Assembly: GCA_041688385.1 (NCBI GenBank)
Contig: JBDNIH010000084.1
Location: forward strand, 1-5,457
DNA: 5,457 nucleotides
DNA from: UBA7662 sp041688385
Lineage (GTDB): Bacteria; Bacteroidota; Bacteroidia; UBA7662
Direction: 5' to 3'
The notes beneath the pieces were generated by a model. That model did no database searches. It saw only the letters and a program-made list of their open reading frames with translations, and was not told the origin of the DNA. This document shows positions 1 through 4,971 of the stretch, piece after piece; within the stretch, counting starts at the first letter, position 1, and the number at the start of each line of letters is the position of its first letter. A program made the position numbers and the translations under genes.

Positions 1-1
1 C

Positions 2-325
2 GTAAACGGCGACAATCCCCCTGTGGCGGTAGTCGAGTACATGGCGGCAAATGGGATTAGCAGACCAAGCAATGTTGAAGCCCCCAAGGTTGCACCCGTT
101 GTCAAAACAGAAATAGTACCTCACTTGTTTAGGGTCGGCGATTCTGGCCCCAGAGTTAAACACTTACAGGAAGCCCTAAAGAAACTTAATCTGTACAACG
201 GTGCCGTGGATGGAAAATTTAATCAGGGCACAGGTGAAGCGGTCAGGAAATTTAAGACTGCCAATGGGTTGAAATCAGATATGGTTGCTGGTCCGCAAGT
301 GTTCAAAATTCTTGGAATTGCATAA
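2..325 (+). CDS. Lysin C-terminal part with peptidoglycan-binding domain (5' end cut by window)
   Basis: The frame is open from the left edge to the TAA at 323-325. GTG (23) and ATG (41) occur in frame, but VNGDNPP precedes them without a stop, so this is most likely the tail of a longer protein. About 35 linker residues are followed by a PG_binding_1 (PF01471) type domain: FRVGDSGPRVKHLQEAL, then YNGAVDGKFNQGTGEAVRKF, then a GL...MVAGPQVFKIL ending. This matches the family pattern of G-x-x-G-x-x-V-x-x-LQ, then V-D-G-x-F-x-x-x-T and A-V-x-x-F. Such domains bind the cell wall and usually sit at the end of phage endolysins. The catalytic domain would lie left of the window, so its type (amidase, peptidase, muramidase) cannot be stated. 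Two holin-like genes follow, which supports a lysis role. A tail-associated lysin or a short stand-alone wall-binding protein from GTG 23 is less likely. Confidence 0.82.
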   Translation, partial: VNGDNPPVAVVEYMAANGISRPSNVEAPKVAPVVKTEIVPHLFRVGDSGPRVKHLQEALKKLNLYNGAVDGKFNQGTGEAVRKFKTANGLKSDMVAGPQVFKILGIA

Positions 326-331
326 ATTGCC

Positions 332-679
332 ATGGACACAGAGGCTGTTTTTGAGTCGTTCCAAACTTTACTGAACGACGGGAACTATTCGGTTCTTGTT
401 TTGATTGCTGGGGCGGTATTCCTTGGATGGAAGCGCATGCAAAAATTTGACGAAAAAAACTCTTATGAGCACACGCTTACATCAAGCCGTATAGACAACA
501 CCACTGCGAGTCTTCACGAAAAAATAGACAGCACCTCATCAAACCTCGGGCGTTCAATTGACAGAGTTGAAGAGGCACTTACCGTCAACAGAGAGCATCT
601 CATCCGCACCGAGGGGAAGTTAGACGAGCATCTAAACGACCATATTGTTTCTTTGGCGCCATCGCGTCGCAAGGAGTAG
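332..679 (+). CDS. Small one-TM membrane protein with coiled-coil-like tail, possible holin/spanin-type lysis protein
   Basis: 115 aa, starting 6 nt after the lysin stop. Only a weak GGA-type ribosome site precedes the ATG, so translation may be coupled to the lysin. Residues 1-18 are polar; residues 19-33 (YSVLVLIAGAVFLGW) form one membrane segment followed by a basic KRMQK, which suggests a cytoplasmic C-terminus by the positive-inside rule. The rest (about 40-108) is polar and helical, with repeated S-x-x-I-D-x-T/S units (SSRIDNT, EKIDSTSS, SIDRVEEAL) and then charged heptad-like sequence, suggesting a coiled coil. The shape resembles the small one-TM proteins of unknown function found in actinophage lysis modules. 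No catalytic motif is visible. Membrane topology is clear; the lysis role comes from position only. Confidence 0.72.
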   Translation: MDTEAVFESFQTLLNDGNYSVLVLIAGAVFLGWKRMQKFDEKNSYEHTLTSSRIDNTTASLHEKIDSTSSNLGRSIDRVEEALTVNREHLIRTEGKLDEHLNDHIVSLAPSRRKE

Positions 680-681
680 AA

Positions 682-906
682 ATGAGTAGCAAGCCATCAA
701 AACGCAATATTTCAAATACCAGCAAGGTTGTTGTTGCAGACAACGGCAAATGCGTGATGTACATAAATCTCGGTGATACATCTGGATTCATGTGTCCTGT
801 ATGTAAATCTACGCCTAAGCGCGGGATTATCAGAGACTACAAAAACGAACTCTACTGTTCAGTGGGGTGCGTGGGTGCAATTAAAAGACAGGAAGTATTG
901 ATATGA
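682..906 (+). CDS. Small four-cysteine zinc-finger protein
   Basis: 74 aa. A strong AAGGAG (671-676) lies 5 nt before the ATG and overlaps the end of the previous gene; the stop overlaps the next start as ATGA. The basic N-terminus (SSKPSKR) precedes a small beta-rich part and a zinc-binding set: C38-x2-C41 (CPVC) and C59-x3-C63 (YCSVGC), separated by 17 residues. The second half, ELYCSVGCVGAIK, looks like the YCS-x2-C ending of MYM/TRASH/FCS-type treble-clef fingers, which bind protein or nucleic acid. C24 is an extra Cys outside this set. There is no membrane segment, so it is probably a cytoplasmic zinc protein translated with two membrane proteins. Partner and function are unknown. Confidence 0.75.
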   Translation: MSSKPSKRNISNTSKVVVADNGKCVMYINLGDTSGFMCPVCKSTPKRGIIRDYKNELYCSVGCVGAIKRQEVLI

Positions 907-1169
907 GCGAAAGAAAAGACCTAACTATAAATGTTTTAGCACGAATTGGCGCGACGTTTGCTGCATCTGGACTAGGGGTAATCGGCGCTGGCGCTATTGC
1001 GGGCGTCCCAATTGGGAGCGCGGTTTTCATGGCGGGGATAGCAGGAGTGGCAACTGTTGTCGAGGGGTTATCGCGGGCGTTTCTGGACGACGGCAAACTA
1101 ACTGCGGCGGAAATAAATAACGTCTTCAGCAAAGTTGACCGAAAATCATCTAAAAAAGAGAGTAACTAA
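903..1169 (+). CDS. Two-TM holin-like protein
   Basis: 88 aa. AGGAAG (890-895) sits 7 nt before the ATG, which overlaps the upstream stop by 4 nt (ATGA). After a charged N-terminus (SERKDLT), residues about 13-34 and 36-54 form two Gly/Ala-rich membrane segments separated by a short turn around P36. A hydrophilic tail follows (LDDGKLTAAEINNVFSKVD, then a Lys/Ser-rich end). Small size, two close TM helices, charged tail and a place just after a lysin fit a class II-like holin, which makes the membrane lesion that releases the endolysin. The tail contains D-G-K-L-T-x-x-E, like the second half of an EF-hand loop, but the first acidic positions are missing (A59 and L61). Holin function is inferred from topology and context. 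Confidence 0.75.
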   Translation: MSERKDLTINVLARIGATFAASGLGVIGAGAIAGVPIGSAVFMAGIAGVATVVEGLSRAFLDDGKLTAAEINNVFSKVDRKSSKKESN

Positions 1170-1183
1170 AAAGGGTTAGGTAT

Positions 1184-1375
1184 ATGCCCGACGACGAAAA
1201 CTGGATTCTTGGGTTGATGTCCCAAGACGAAGCATCATCAATGGATGCCGACGGTCAAATAATAGCGGACGAAATCATACCCGGCATTACCGTGTATCTT
1301 TCTATCACCGATGTGATGGCGACCGAAATGTGCATGACCTACAGAAATGCAATACTGGGCGACACGGGGTCATAG
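1184..1375 (+). CDS. Acidic 63-aa orphan protein
   Basis: Starts 14 nt after the holin-like gene; AGGGTTAGG (1172-1180) ahead of the ATG can serve as ribosome site. The protein is strongly acidic at its N-terminal half (MPDDENW, SQDEASSMDADG, IIADEII) and ends with a more mixed segment (VYLSITDVMATEMCMTYRNAIL). There is no clear TM segment, signal peptide or metal-binding cluster; it has a single Cys near residue 50. I do not recognise the family. It is kept as a gene because of its place in a tight same-strand series, its ribosome site, and the lack of a better ORF on the other strand. Confidence 0.6.
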   Translation: MPDDENWILGLMSQDEASSMDADGQIIADEIIPGITVYLSITDVMATEMCMTYRNAILGDTGS

Positions 1376-1459
1376 ATGCAACTGACAACTTTCCTACAAA
1401 AAATTGTAACGACTTTAGAAATACACCTAGCCGAAGAGGGCATAAATCCATATGAATAG
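1376..1459 (+). CDS. 27-aa microprotein ORF
   Basis: The ATG directly abuts the upstream stop (TAGATG), with no gap, and the ORF ends at TAG 1457-1459, nine bases before the ferredoxin start. It encodes MQLTTFLQKIVTTLEIHLAE followed by EGINPYE: a probable amphipathic helix with an acidic end. A GGGGT (1366-1370) inside the previous gene is the only candidate ribosome site, so it could be read by termination-reinitiation. It fills the only gap in an otherwise packed operon, which is the main argument that it is real. Function unknown; it may also be only a spacer. Confidence 0.4.
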   Translation: MQLTTFLQKIVTTLEIHLAEEGINPYE

Positions 1460-1468
1460 GATGCCACT

Positions 1469-1732
1469 ATGAAAGTTTGGATTGACCAAGATTTATGCAC
1501 CGGCGACGGAATATGTGCAGAAATTGCGCCAGCCGTTTTCGGGATGCACAGCGATGGTCTTGCTTATGTTAAGGAAGTTGGGTGGGCGAATCTGTACGGC
1601 CCGAGCGGGAAGGGCAATGACCCCGCTTATAAGATGGCAGAGGGAATGGCGGAAGTTCCGGATGAGTTTTTGGAAGCCACGATTGAATCTGCCGAAGTGT
1701 GCCCCGGGGAATGTATTTTCATCGAGCCATAA
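1469..1732 (+). CDS. Phage-borne single-cluster ferredoxin (3Fe-4S or Asp-ligated 4Fe-4S type)
   Basis: 87 aa; AGGA (1458-1461) lies 7 nt before the ATG. The N-terminus MKVWIDQDLCTGDGICAEIA carries C10-x2-D13-x2-C16 followed by P21 and F24. The C-terminus carries C78-P79-x2-C82, then IFIEP. Position 13, which is Cys in CxxCxxC 4Fe-4S ferredoxins, is Asp; this is typical of the actinobacterial ferredoxins that donate electrons to cytochromes P450 and have one 3Fe-4S cluster or an Asp-ligated 4Fe-4S. C82 is an extra Cys close to the cluster ligand. Those ferredoxins are usually about 60-70 aa; this one has an added Gly/aromatic stretch at about residues 38-60 (GWANLYGPSGKG). It is soluble and cytoplasmic. 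No P450, reductase or oxygenase partner is in the window, so it probably plugs into a host electron-transfer enzyme (inference). Confidence 0.9.
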   Translation: MKVWIDQDLCTGDGICAEIAPAVFGMHSDGLAYVKEVGWANLYGPSGKGNDPAYKMAEGMAEVPDEFLEATIESAEVCPGECIFIEP

Positions 1733-1776
1733 AGAGTCTTATTGCAGGGCACTAGACACCGAGACGCACAGAAACA

Positions 1777-2088
1777 CTATTCGTGGTCGTGGTCTGGATT
1801 ATCGCAATCGTCGTCATCGTCAAATAAAAACCCCGAAGCCGGAAACGTTCTAACAATCATGTACTTCTCGGAAGCCGCTGCGGATTCCAATAGACCGAGC
1901 GACCTATCGGGTGATTGGCCGGGCAACGTCTTGTAATGCCAGCTCTCAACGCCTTCGGCGGTTTCGCACGATGCCACAAGAACATACGCCTGCACGAATC
2001 TGCCCGTTAACGTTTCTAGTCCAGAGACGATATTGGTGTTGAATTCAGCACTGGCCTTCTCGTAGATTTCGTATTCGTCTTTATTCAT
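1777..2088 (-). CDS. 103-aa protein with Asp/His-rich C-terminal tail
   Basis: Read leftwards from ATG 2088, 41 nt after the kinase-phosphatase stop, so probably the last gene of the RNA repair operon. An in-frame TAG four codons upstream makes this the first usable ATG, although no good Shine-Dalgarno is visible. A helical N-terminus (NKDEYEIYEKASAEF) leads to a likely alpha/beta core (GRFVQAYVLVASCETAEG, ESWHYKTLPGQSPDRSLGLL, YMIVRTFPASGF). The last 14 residues are DDDDDCDNPDHDHE, a run of acids and His that could bind metal or mimic nucleic acid. The core recalls small proteins common in actinophages (YVLV...E...W...SLGLLE pattern), but I cannot name a family. It converges with the ferredoxin, leaving 44 bp (1733-1776) with no clear terminator hairpin. 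Confidence 0.72.
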   Translation of the reverse strand: MNKDEYEIYEKASAEFNTNIVSGLETLTGRFVQAYVLVASCETAEGVESWHYKTLPGQSPDRSLGLLESAAASEKYMIVRTFPASGFLFDDDDDCDNPDHDHE

Positions 2089-2109
2089 TGCCGAAGTCTA
2101 ACACTCAAG

Positions 2110-2122
2110 CGGCGTGTCGCCG
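2110..2122. repeat. Small hairpin between kinase gene and 103-aa gene
   Basis: CGGCG-TGT-CGCCG forms a perfect 5-bp GC stem with a 3-nt loop in the 41-nt spacer of the minus-strand operon. There is no U-run after it on either strand, so it is not a standard intrinsic terminator. It could act as an RNA processing or stability element, or be chance. Confidence 0.3.
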
Positions 2123-2129
2123 ATGTCCC

Positions 2130-2996
2130 TTAGAAATCTCCGTCCGCGACTTGTAAACACGTTAATCCCAAGTCTCGCCACATTTTCGCGACAGAATTCC
2201 TGTCGTCCAGGACCCACGATACGTTATATTTGCCAACGATGTGTGCCTCGTATAGTTCGCGTTTCACAATTGAGTCTTTGCGCACATCGCCCGCAGCCCG
2301 CATAAACAACACTGGGTTATCAAAACCGCAGTATGTGGCAATCCATTTCTCGGTCGCTTCACGGCATACGCTGTCGCGGCCAGACATGAATACGGGCATG
2401 ACGTATTTAGCCTCAAGCATTTCGACAAGCCTTACAACCGGCCAGTTCGGCGTGTCCTCGTTTACCCTATCCCACGCAAACGGCGACCGACCATTGAGAT
2501 TTAACGCAATCGTACCATCAATGTCCACTATGACGATATGTGGCTTGTCTATGAGGTAAACGGGAGCCGGCGCTGGGGCGGGCTTGATGTATTTGTTGTA
2601 CATGTCACGAATGACTTTTTCCCCAACAGAATTTTGACGAAGCAAATCACGCTTAATGCACTCTTCGAGAGGGACACTCGTAAAGCCTTCGACAACGAAC
2701 GTCGCACCAAGGTCCTCGGCAATTTCGCGAAGGTGTTTCTCGTGAATGGGATTGAAGTTTGTATCGTCAACAATTACATCAATTCCGTCGCTGAGGTACA
2801 GTCTAATTAATACATTGCGGGCGTGCAATATTTGTTTTTCGTTTTTCCCGTGATGTCTGCCACCGTGGAGCATCGCCCGAAGTTGGTCCTTGGTTATACG
2901 AACCATTTTGCCTGGCTTGGCTCGGAGCACCTGTTCCTCTGCCCATGTTGATTTTCCGGATGCGGGTAGACCTAAAGTCATAATAAGTTGAGTCAT
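2130..2996 (-). CDS. pseT: T4-type polynucleotide 5'-kinase / 3'-phosphatase
   Basis: 288 aa from ATG 2996. The start overlaps the ligase stop (TGATG) and has GAGGA at 3006-3010; the open frame runs 43 codons further up, but those lie inside the ligase gene. The kinase domain has P-loop GLPASGKST (9-17), D37-x2-R40 matching T4 D35/R38 (general base and 3'-phosphate contact), and VDDTNFNP (76-83) matching T4 SDTNLNP. A Pro/Ala linker (about 138-146) leads to a HAD phosphatase: DIDGT (158-162; D158 nucleophile, D160 acid/base), SGR (205-207), K240 and DDR (264-266). The end, LQVADGDF, closely matches T4 WQVASGDF. Length is near T4 Pnkp (301 aa). It phosphorylates 5'-OH and removes 3' or 2',3'-cyclic phosphate from broken RNA, making ends the upstream ligase can seal. 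All main catalytic residues are present. Confidence 0.96.
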   Translation of the reverse strand: MTQLIMTLGLPASGKSTWAEEQVLRAKPGKMVRITKDQLRAMLHGGRHHGKNEKQILHARNVLIRLYLSDGIDVIVDDTNFNPIHEKHLREIAEDLGATFVVEGFTSVPLEECIKRDLLRQNSVGEKVIRDMYNKYIKPAPAPAPVYLIDKPHIVIVDIDGTIALNLNGRSPFAWDRVNEDTPNWPVVRLVEMLEAKYVMPVFMSGRDSVCREATEKWIATYCGFDNPVLFMRAAGDVRKDSIVKRELYEAHIVGKYNVSWVLDDRNSVAKMWRDLGLTCLQVADGDF

Positions 2997-4162
2997 CAGT
3001 TTGTATCCTCGCTCTGGGAAAAGAATGGGGTGTGTGCCGAGGGCCTGATTTGGGCCCAGATGAACTTTTCTAATTTTTCCTGTTGACCGTCCAGTTTCAT
3101 AAATAGCGCCTTGGCGGGAGCCCACGTTTTCCCAAGTTCGGCAACAGCGATGGCGAAGTCTTTTCTAATGAGAGAAGTATTCACTCGCCAATAAGCGTGC
3201 GCCCCAATATCCTCAAGAACAACTTCAAATGCCTTGTGGATTTGAACCGCCAAAACCGTATAGCGTTCTTGAAGTTTTGCAATCGTTGTAGTCACAAAAG
3301 CATAGAACTCGTCCGGCACGCTCTCCAGCCACTCACCCGTAGACAGTCCCTCGCTCAGTGCTTCCCAGATACGACGCTCTGACAGCCCAGTGACAAGACG
3401 ATGCAAACGAACATAGTCCGCCTGTTTCAACTTGATTCGCAAATCCGCTTCAACGAAATGAATCACTATGCCCTCTGCGTTGGGGCGCGGTGGGGCGACC
3501 AGTGCTTCCTCAAGGGTTTTGTACGGGAGGTAATCGGTGACCAATAAACCCGTTACATCGCCGTACTCACAGGCTTCGTCAAATGAAACACTTCGTCCAG
3601 TCCGAATATCAATCGTCCCAATCCAAATCAGAACATCATCGCCCTCGTAGTCGACAACGATTCGGTTGCTTGGGTAGATAATCTCAAATAAATATGTCCA
3701 CTTAGGATTAGGCGCGAACCGGCCCCCATGTTTCGAGTCCCAAATTTCAGTACCGTGTACTGCTTGGTCGGACGTAAAGCTACCCCTAGTCGCTATGGCG
3801 TGGCCGTCGTTCAGGGGGTACAAAATCCCCAAAGAACCATCCATTTTGTCGGTGCAGTAAATTTCTCCCGTCGGCAGGGGGGCACGGAAAGGCTCATCCC
3901 GAATGGTGCCATTTGGCATGTACTCGCCGTGGTTAAAAAACTTCCTAAAGGGCCTCGCAAGGACATTCCATTCCCTATCGACAATGAGGCCCCTGCATTG
4001 GGTCGTGACATTATTCCAAATTTTGCCATACGCCGCAGCCGCCGTATAATTCAGAATCTTCAGGTCGGCCGAGGGGTGCTCCGTGATTTTGACGTAGCCC
4101 TGCTCAATCATCTCCTGAAGGAGTGTGGCGTCTAGCATGTCATGAATTTTGAGCGTGTCCAT
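2996..4162 (-). CDS. rnlA: T4 Rnl1-like ATP-dependent RNA ligase
   Basis: 388 aa from ATG 4162. The nucleotidyltransferase motifs follow T4 Rnl1 closely in order and spacing: R57 in CRGLIVD, RKFFN (73-77), motif I K106-M-D-G-S with the AMP-accepting Lys, E160 in LFEIIYPSNRIVVDY, motif IV E230-G-I-V, and motif V K244-L-K246. The T4 counterparts are K99, E159, E227, K240 and K242. The remaining 130 or so residues are a helical C-terminal domain. The enzyme seals 3'-OH/5'-phosphate RNA ends; in T4 this repairs tRNA cut by PrrC. It is translationally joined to the kinase-phosphatase. A TTG at 4201 would extend it by 13 residues, but that part covers the promoter-like inverted repeat and has no ribosome site. 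ATG 4162 also lacks a Shine-Dalgarno, so a very short or absent leader is likely. A later ATG at 4138 is possible. Confidence 0.95.
   Translation of the reverse strand: MDTLKIHDMLDATLLQEMIEQGYVKITEHPSADLKILNYTAAAAYGKIWNNVTTQCRGLIVDREWNVLARPFRKFFNHGEYMPNGTIRDEPFRAPLPTGEIYCTDKMDGSLGILYPLNDGHAIATRGSFTSDQAVHGTEIWDSKHGGRFAPNPKWTYLFEIIYPSNRIVVDYEGDDVLIWIGTIDIRTGRSVSFDEACEYGDVTGLLVTDYLPYKTLEEALVAPPRPNAEGIVIHFVEADLRIKLKQADYVRLHRLVTGLSERRIWEALSEGLSTGEWLESVPDEFYAFVTTTIAKLQERYTVLAVQIHKAFEVVLEDIGAHAYWRVNTSLIRKDFAIAVAELGKTWAPAKALFMKLDGQQEKLEKFIWAQIRPSAHTPFFSQSEDTN
3006..3010 (-). promoter_or_regulatory. Ribosome binding site that fixes the kinase start
   Basis: On the minus strand GAGGA lies 9 nt before ATG 2996, inside the last codons of the ligase gene. 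It supports the short kinase start over the longer in-frame GTG/ATG candidates and allows independent as well as coupled translation of the kinase. Confidence 0.7.
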
Positions 4163-4172
4163 AGTATGGATT

Positions 4173-4201
4173 ACGCTACAGGGGCTTAACCCCAAAAGCA
4201 A
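4173..4201 (-). promoter_or_regulatory. Candidate RNA ligase promoter with operator in the spacer
   Basis: Read on the minus strand, TTGCTT (4201-4196) and TAGCGT (4178-4173) are separated by exactly 17 nt. TAGCGT fits the actinobacterial TANNNT -10 pattern, and TTGCTT shares only TTG with the -35 consensus. Transcription would begin near 4166, about 4 nt before ATG 4162, which would explain the missing Shine-Dalgarno. The inverted repeat at 4181-4193 fills the spacer, where a bound repressor would block RNA polymerase. This is inference from pattern only. Confidence 0.35.
4181..4193. repeat. GGGG-CTTAA-CCCC inverted repeat, possible operator
   Basis: Four perfect G-C pairs flank a 5-base centre; in minus-strand RNA two more pairs (a U-G wobble and U-A) can form, giving GGGGUUAAGCCCC. 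No T-run follows on either strand in the transcribed direction, so it is not a terminator. Its place in the divergent intergenic region, just before the ligase start, suggests a regulator binding site. Confidence 0.45.
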
Positions 4202-4245
4202 TAGTGTGCCGACATGGATGCCTTGGGCGAGGTAAACTGGATATG

Positions 4246-4254
4246 TGCTAGATT
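4246..4254 (+). promoter_or_regulatory. Candidate extended -10 promoter for the 108-aa orphan gene
   Basis: TGC-TAGATT has the TG extension and matches TATAAT at four of six bases and TANNNT fully. The best -35-like stretch, TTGGGC (4223-4228), is 20 nt away, which is too far to count strongly. Transcription would begin near 4261, leaving a leader of about 50 nt with GGATATCC (4276-4283) and a tandem AAATCT repeat (4288-4299) before the ribosome site. Confidence 0.3.
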
Positions 4255-4303
4255 GTGCTTAATGAGCCCGCTCAAGGATATCCCTGTAAATCTAAATCTA
4301 TCC

Positions 4304-4309
4304 GAGGAG
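4304..4309 (+). promoter_or_regulatory. Ribosome binding site that decides the orphan gene start
   Basis: GAGGAG is only 1 nt from ATG 4311 but 7 nt from the in-frame GTG 4317. The usual spacing therefore favours GTG 4317 as the true start, giving a protein two residues shorter than the ATG would. Confidence 0.6.
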
Positions 4310-4316
4310 CATGCTG

Positions 4317-4643
4317 GTGGCGGTTGACCCAAATGAAATAAAGTGGTTCGATGATGGCCACGTGCTCCGCTTGCGACTCGATAAATCCGAGGTTGAGGTT
4401 ATCGAAACCATTTGCCCCGGCCTGGAGTCTAGGGCCTGCCAAGAGGGCGACACCCCGTGTCTGGTCCGGCTATTCGTGGACCGCTACGGCCTAGAGTGTC
4501 ACGTAGGTTCCTGTCCCGCCGTAAGCGAACTTGCTATTTCTTGGACCTTGCTCGGAGACCGAAGAAACCTTGACGCGGCCCAAGTCTGGTTTCTTGCAAA
4601 TTCGGATGAGGCGTTCGCTGCTTGGCTAGTTGTTAATCGCTAA
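4317..4643 (+). CDS. 108-aa cysteine-containing orphan protein
   Basis: Start chosen at GTG 4317 because GAGGAG is 7 nt away; ATG 4311 is the alternative (110 aa). It is a single plus-strand gene between two minus-strand blocks, ending 3 nt before the end of the convergent winged-helix gene. The sequence begins VAVDPNEIKWFDDGHVLRLR and has a beta-rich first part (VEVIETICPGLESRACQEGD, CLVRLFVDRYGLECHVGSCP), then a helical second half (ELAISWTLLGDRRNLDAAQVWFLANSDEAFAAWL). Five Cys lie within its first two thirds, two as C-P; the spacing is not a regular zinc finger, but metal binding is possible. No signal peptide or TM segment is seen. I do not recognise the family. As the only gene facing away from the RNA ligase it shares a control region with it. 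Confidence 0.7.
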   Translation: MAVDPNEIKWFDDGHVLRLRLDKSEVEVIETICPGLESRACQEGDTPCLVRLFVDRYGLECHVGSCPAVSELAISWTLLGDRRNLDAAQVWFLANSDEAFAAWLVVNR

Positions 4644-4646
4644 TTC

Positions 4647-4958
4647 TCAGTTGAAGTGGTCAGGGTGGGTCTGCGAGTTTGTCTTTGCTCGACCAGCTAC
4701 CTCATAAACGGCAGCGACTCCTCGCTCGGTAATCACCCAACGACCGTCCACCGGCTTTAATAATCCTGCCCCAACTAGGGTGTTGATGCTTCGAACCACA
4801 GAAGAGGGCCGTGTATATCTACCGGAGAGAACATAGATGACGTTGTCAACCGAGAATGGGGTATCCCGACGCATTTTGCTGTAGTTCAACAACGAGTGCG
4901 TAGGAGAGCCAAGAAGGAAGGGGAGTCTTGTTTTTTTAAGAGTAGTAGGGCGTGTCAT
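4647..4958 (-). CDS. Winged-helix DNA-binding protein, 103 aa
   Basis: Starts 13 nt after the stop of the upstream winged-helix gene; no good Shine-Dalgarno, so coupled translation is likely. A basic N-terminus (TRPTTLKKTRLP) precedes a winged-helix fold at about residues 21-87: helix 1 (SLLNYSKM), helix 2 (SVDNVIYVLS), recognition helix PSSVVRSINTLVGAGLL (51-67), then the wing (KPVDGRWVITERG) and a C-terminal helix (VAAVYEV). The recognition helix shares R-S/T-I-x-T-L-x-G-x-G-L with the neighbour. It probably binds DNA as a small phage regulator. The coding strand carries an A7 run near the 5' end (4931-4937), which could be a slippage or sequencing-error site. Target genes are not shown by the sequence. 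Confidence 0.75.
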   Translation of the reverse strand: MTRPTTLKKTRLPFLLGSPTHSLLNYSKMRRDTPFSVDNVIYVLSGRYTRPSSVVRSINTLVGAGLLKPVDGRWVITERGVAAVYEVAGRAKTNSQTHPDHFN

Positions 4959-4971
4959 TACTTGAATTCTA

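Noticed and set aside
1733..1776. Bidirectional terminator between the convergent ferredoxin and 103-aa genes
   Set aside because: I found no GC-rich hairpin followed by a T-run in these 44 bases or in the gene ends next to them.
1482..1853. Plus-strand open frame overlapping the ferredoxin in another frame
   Set aside because: The ferredoxin frame has clear ligand motifs; the other frame is Arg-rich and patternless, and it runs into the antisense 103-aa gene.
2110..2122. Intrinsic terminator after the kinase gene
   Set aside because: Five-pair stem only, with no U-run on either strand; kept as a weak hairpin instead.
2230..2810. Plus-strand frames antisense to the kinase-phosphatase
   Set aside because: Shadows of a well-supported gene with all catalytic motifs.
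2997..3125. 43-residue N-terminal extension of the kinase-phosphatase frame
   Set aside because: It lies wholly in the ligase coding region, has no likeness to the T4 kinase N-terminus, and ATG 2996 has both TGATG coupling and a GAGGA site.
3728..4135. Plus-strand open frame of 135 codons inside the ligase gene
   Set aside because: Antisense shadow of a strongly conserved ligase; no recognisable domain.
4163..4201. TTG start extending the RNA ligase by 13 residues
   Set aside because: No ribosome site, and the extra segment is the GGGG/CCCC repeat and promoter-like DNA; ATG 4162 fits better.
4931..4937. A7 run on the coding strand as a programmed -1 frameshift site
   Set aside because: The A-AAA-AAC heptamer is present but not in the zero-frame register needed for slippage, and no long alternative frame follows.
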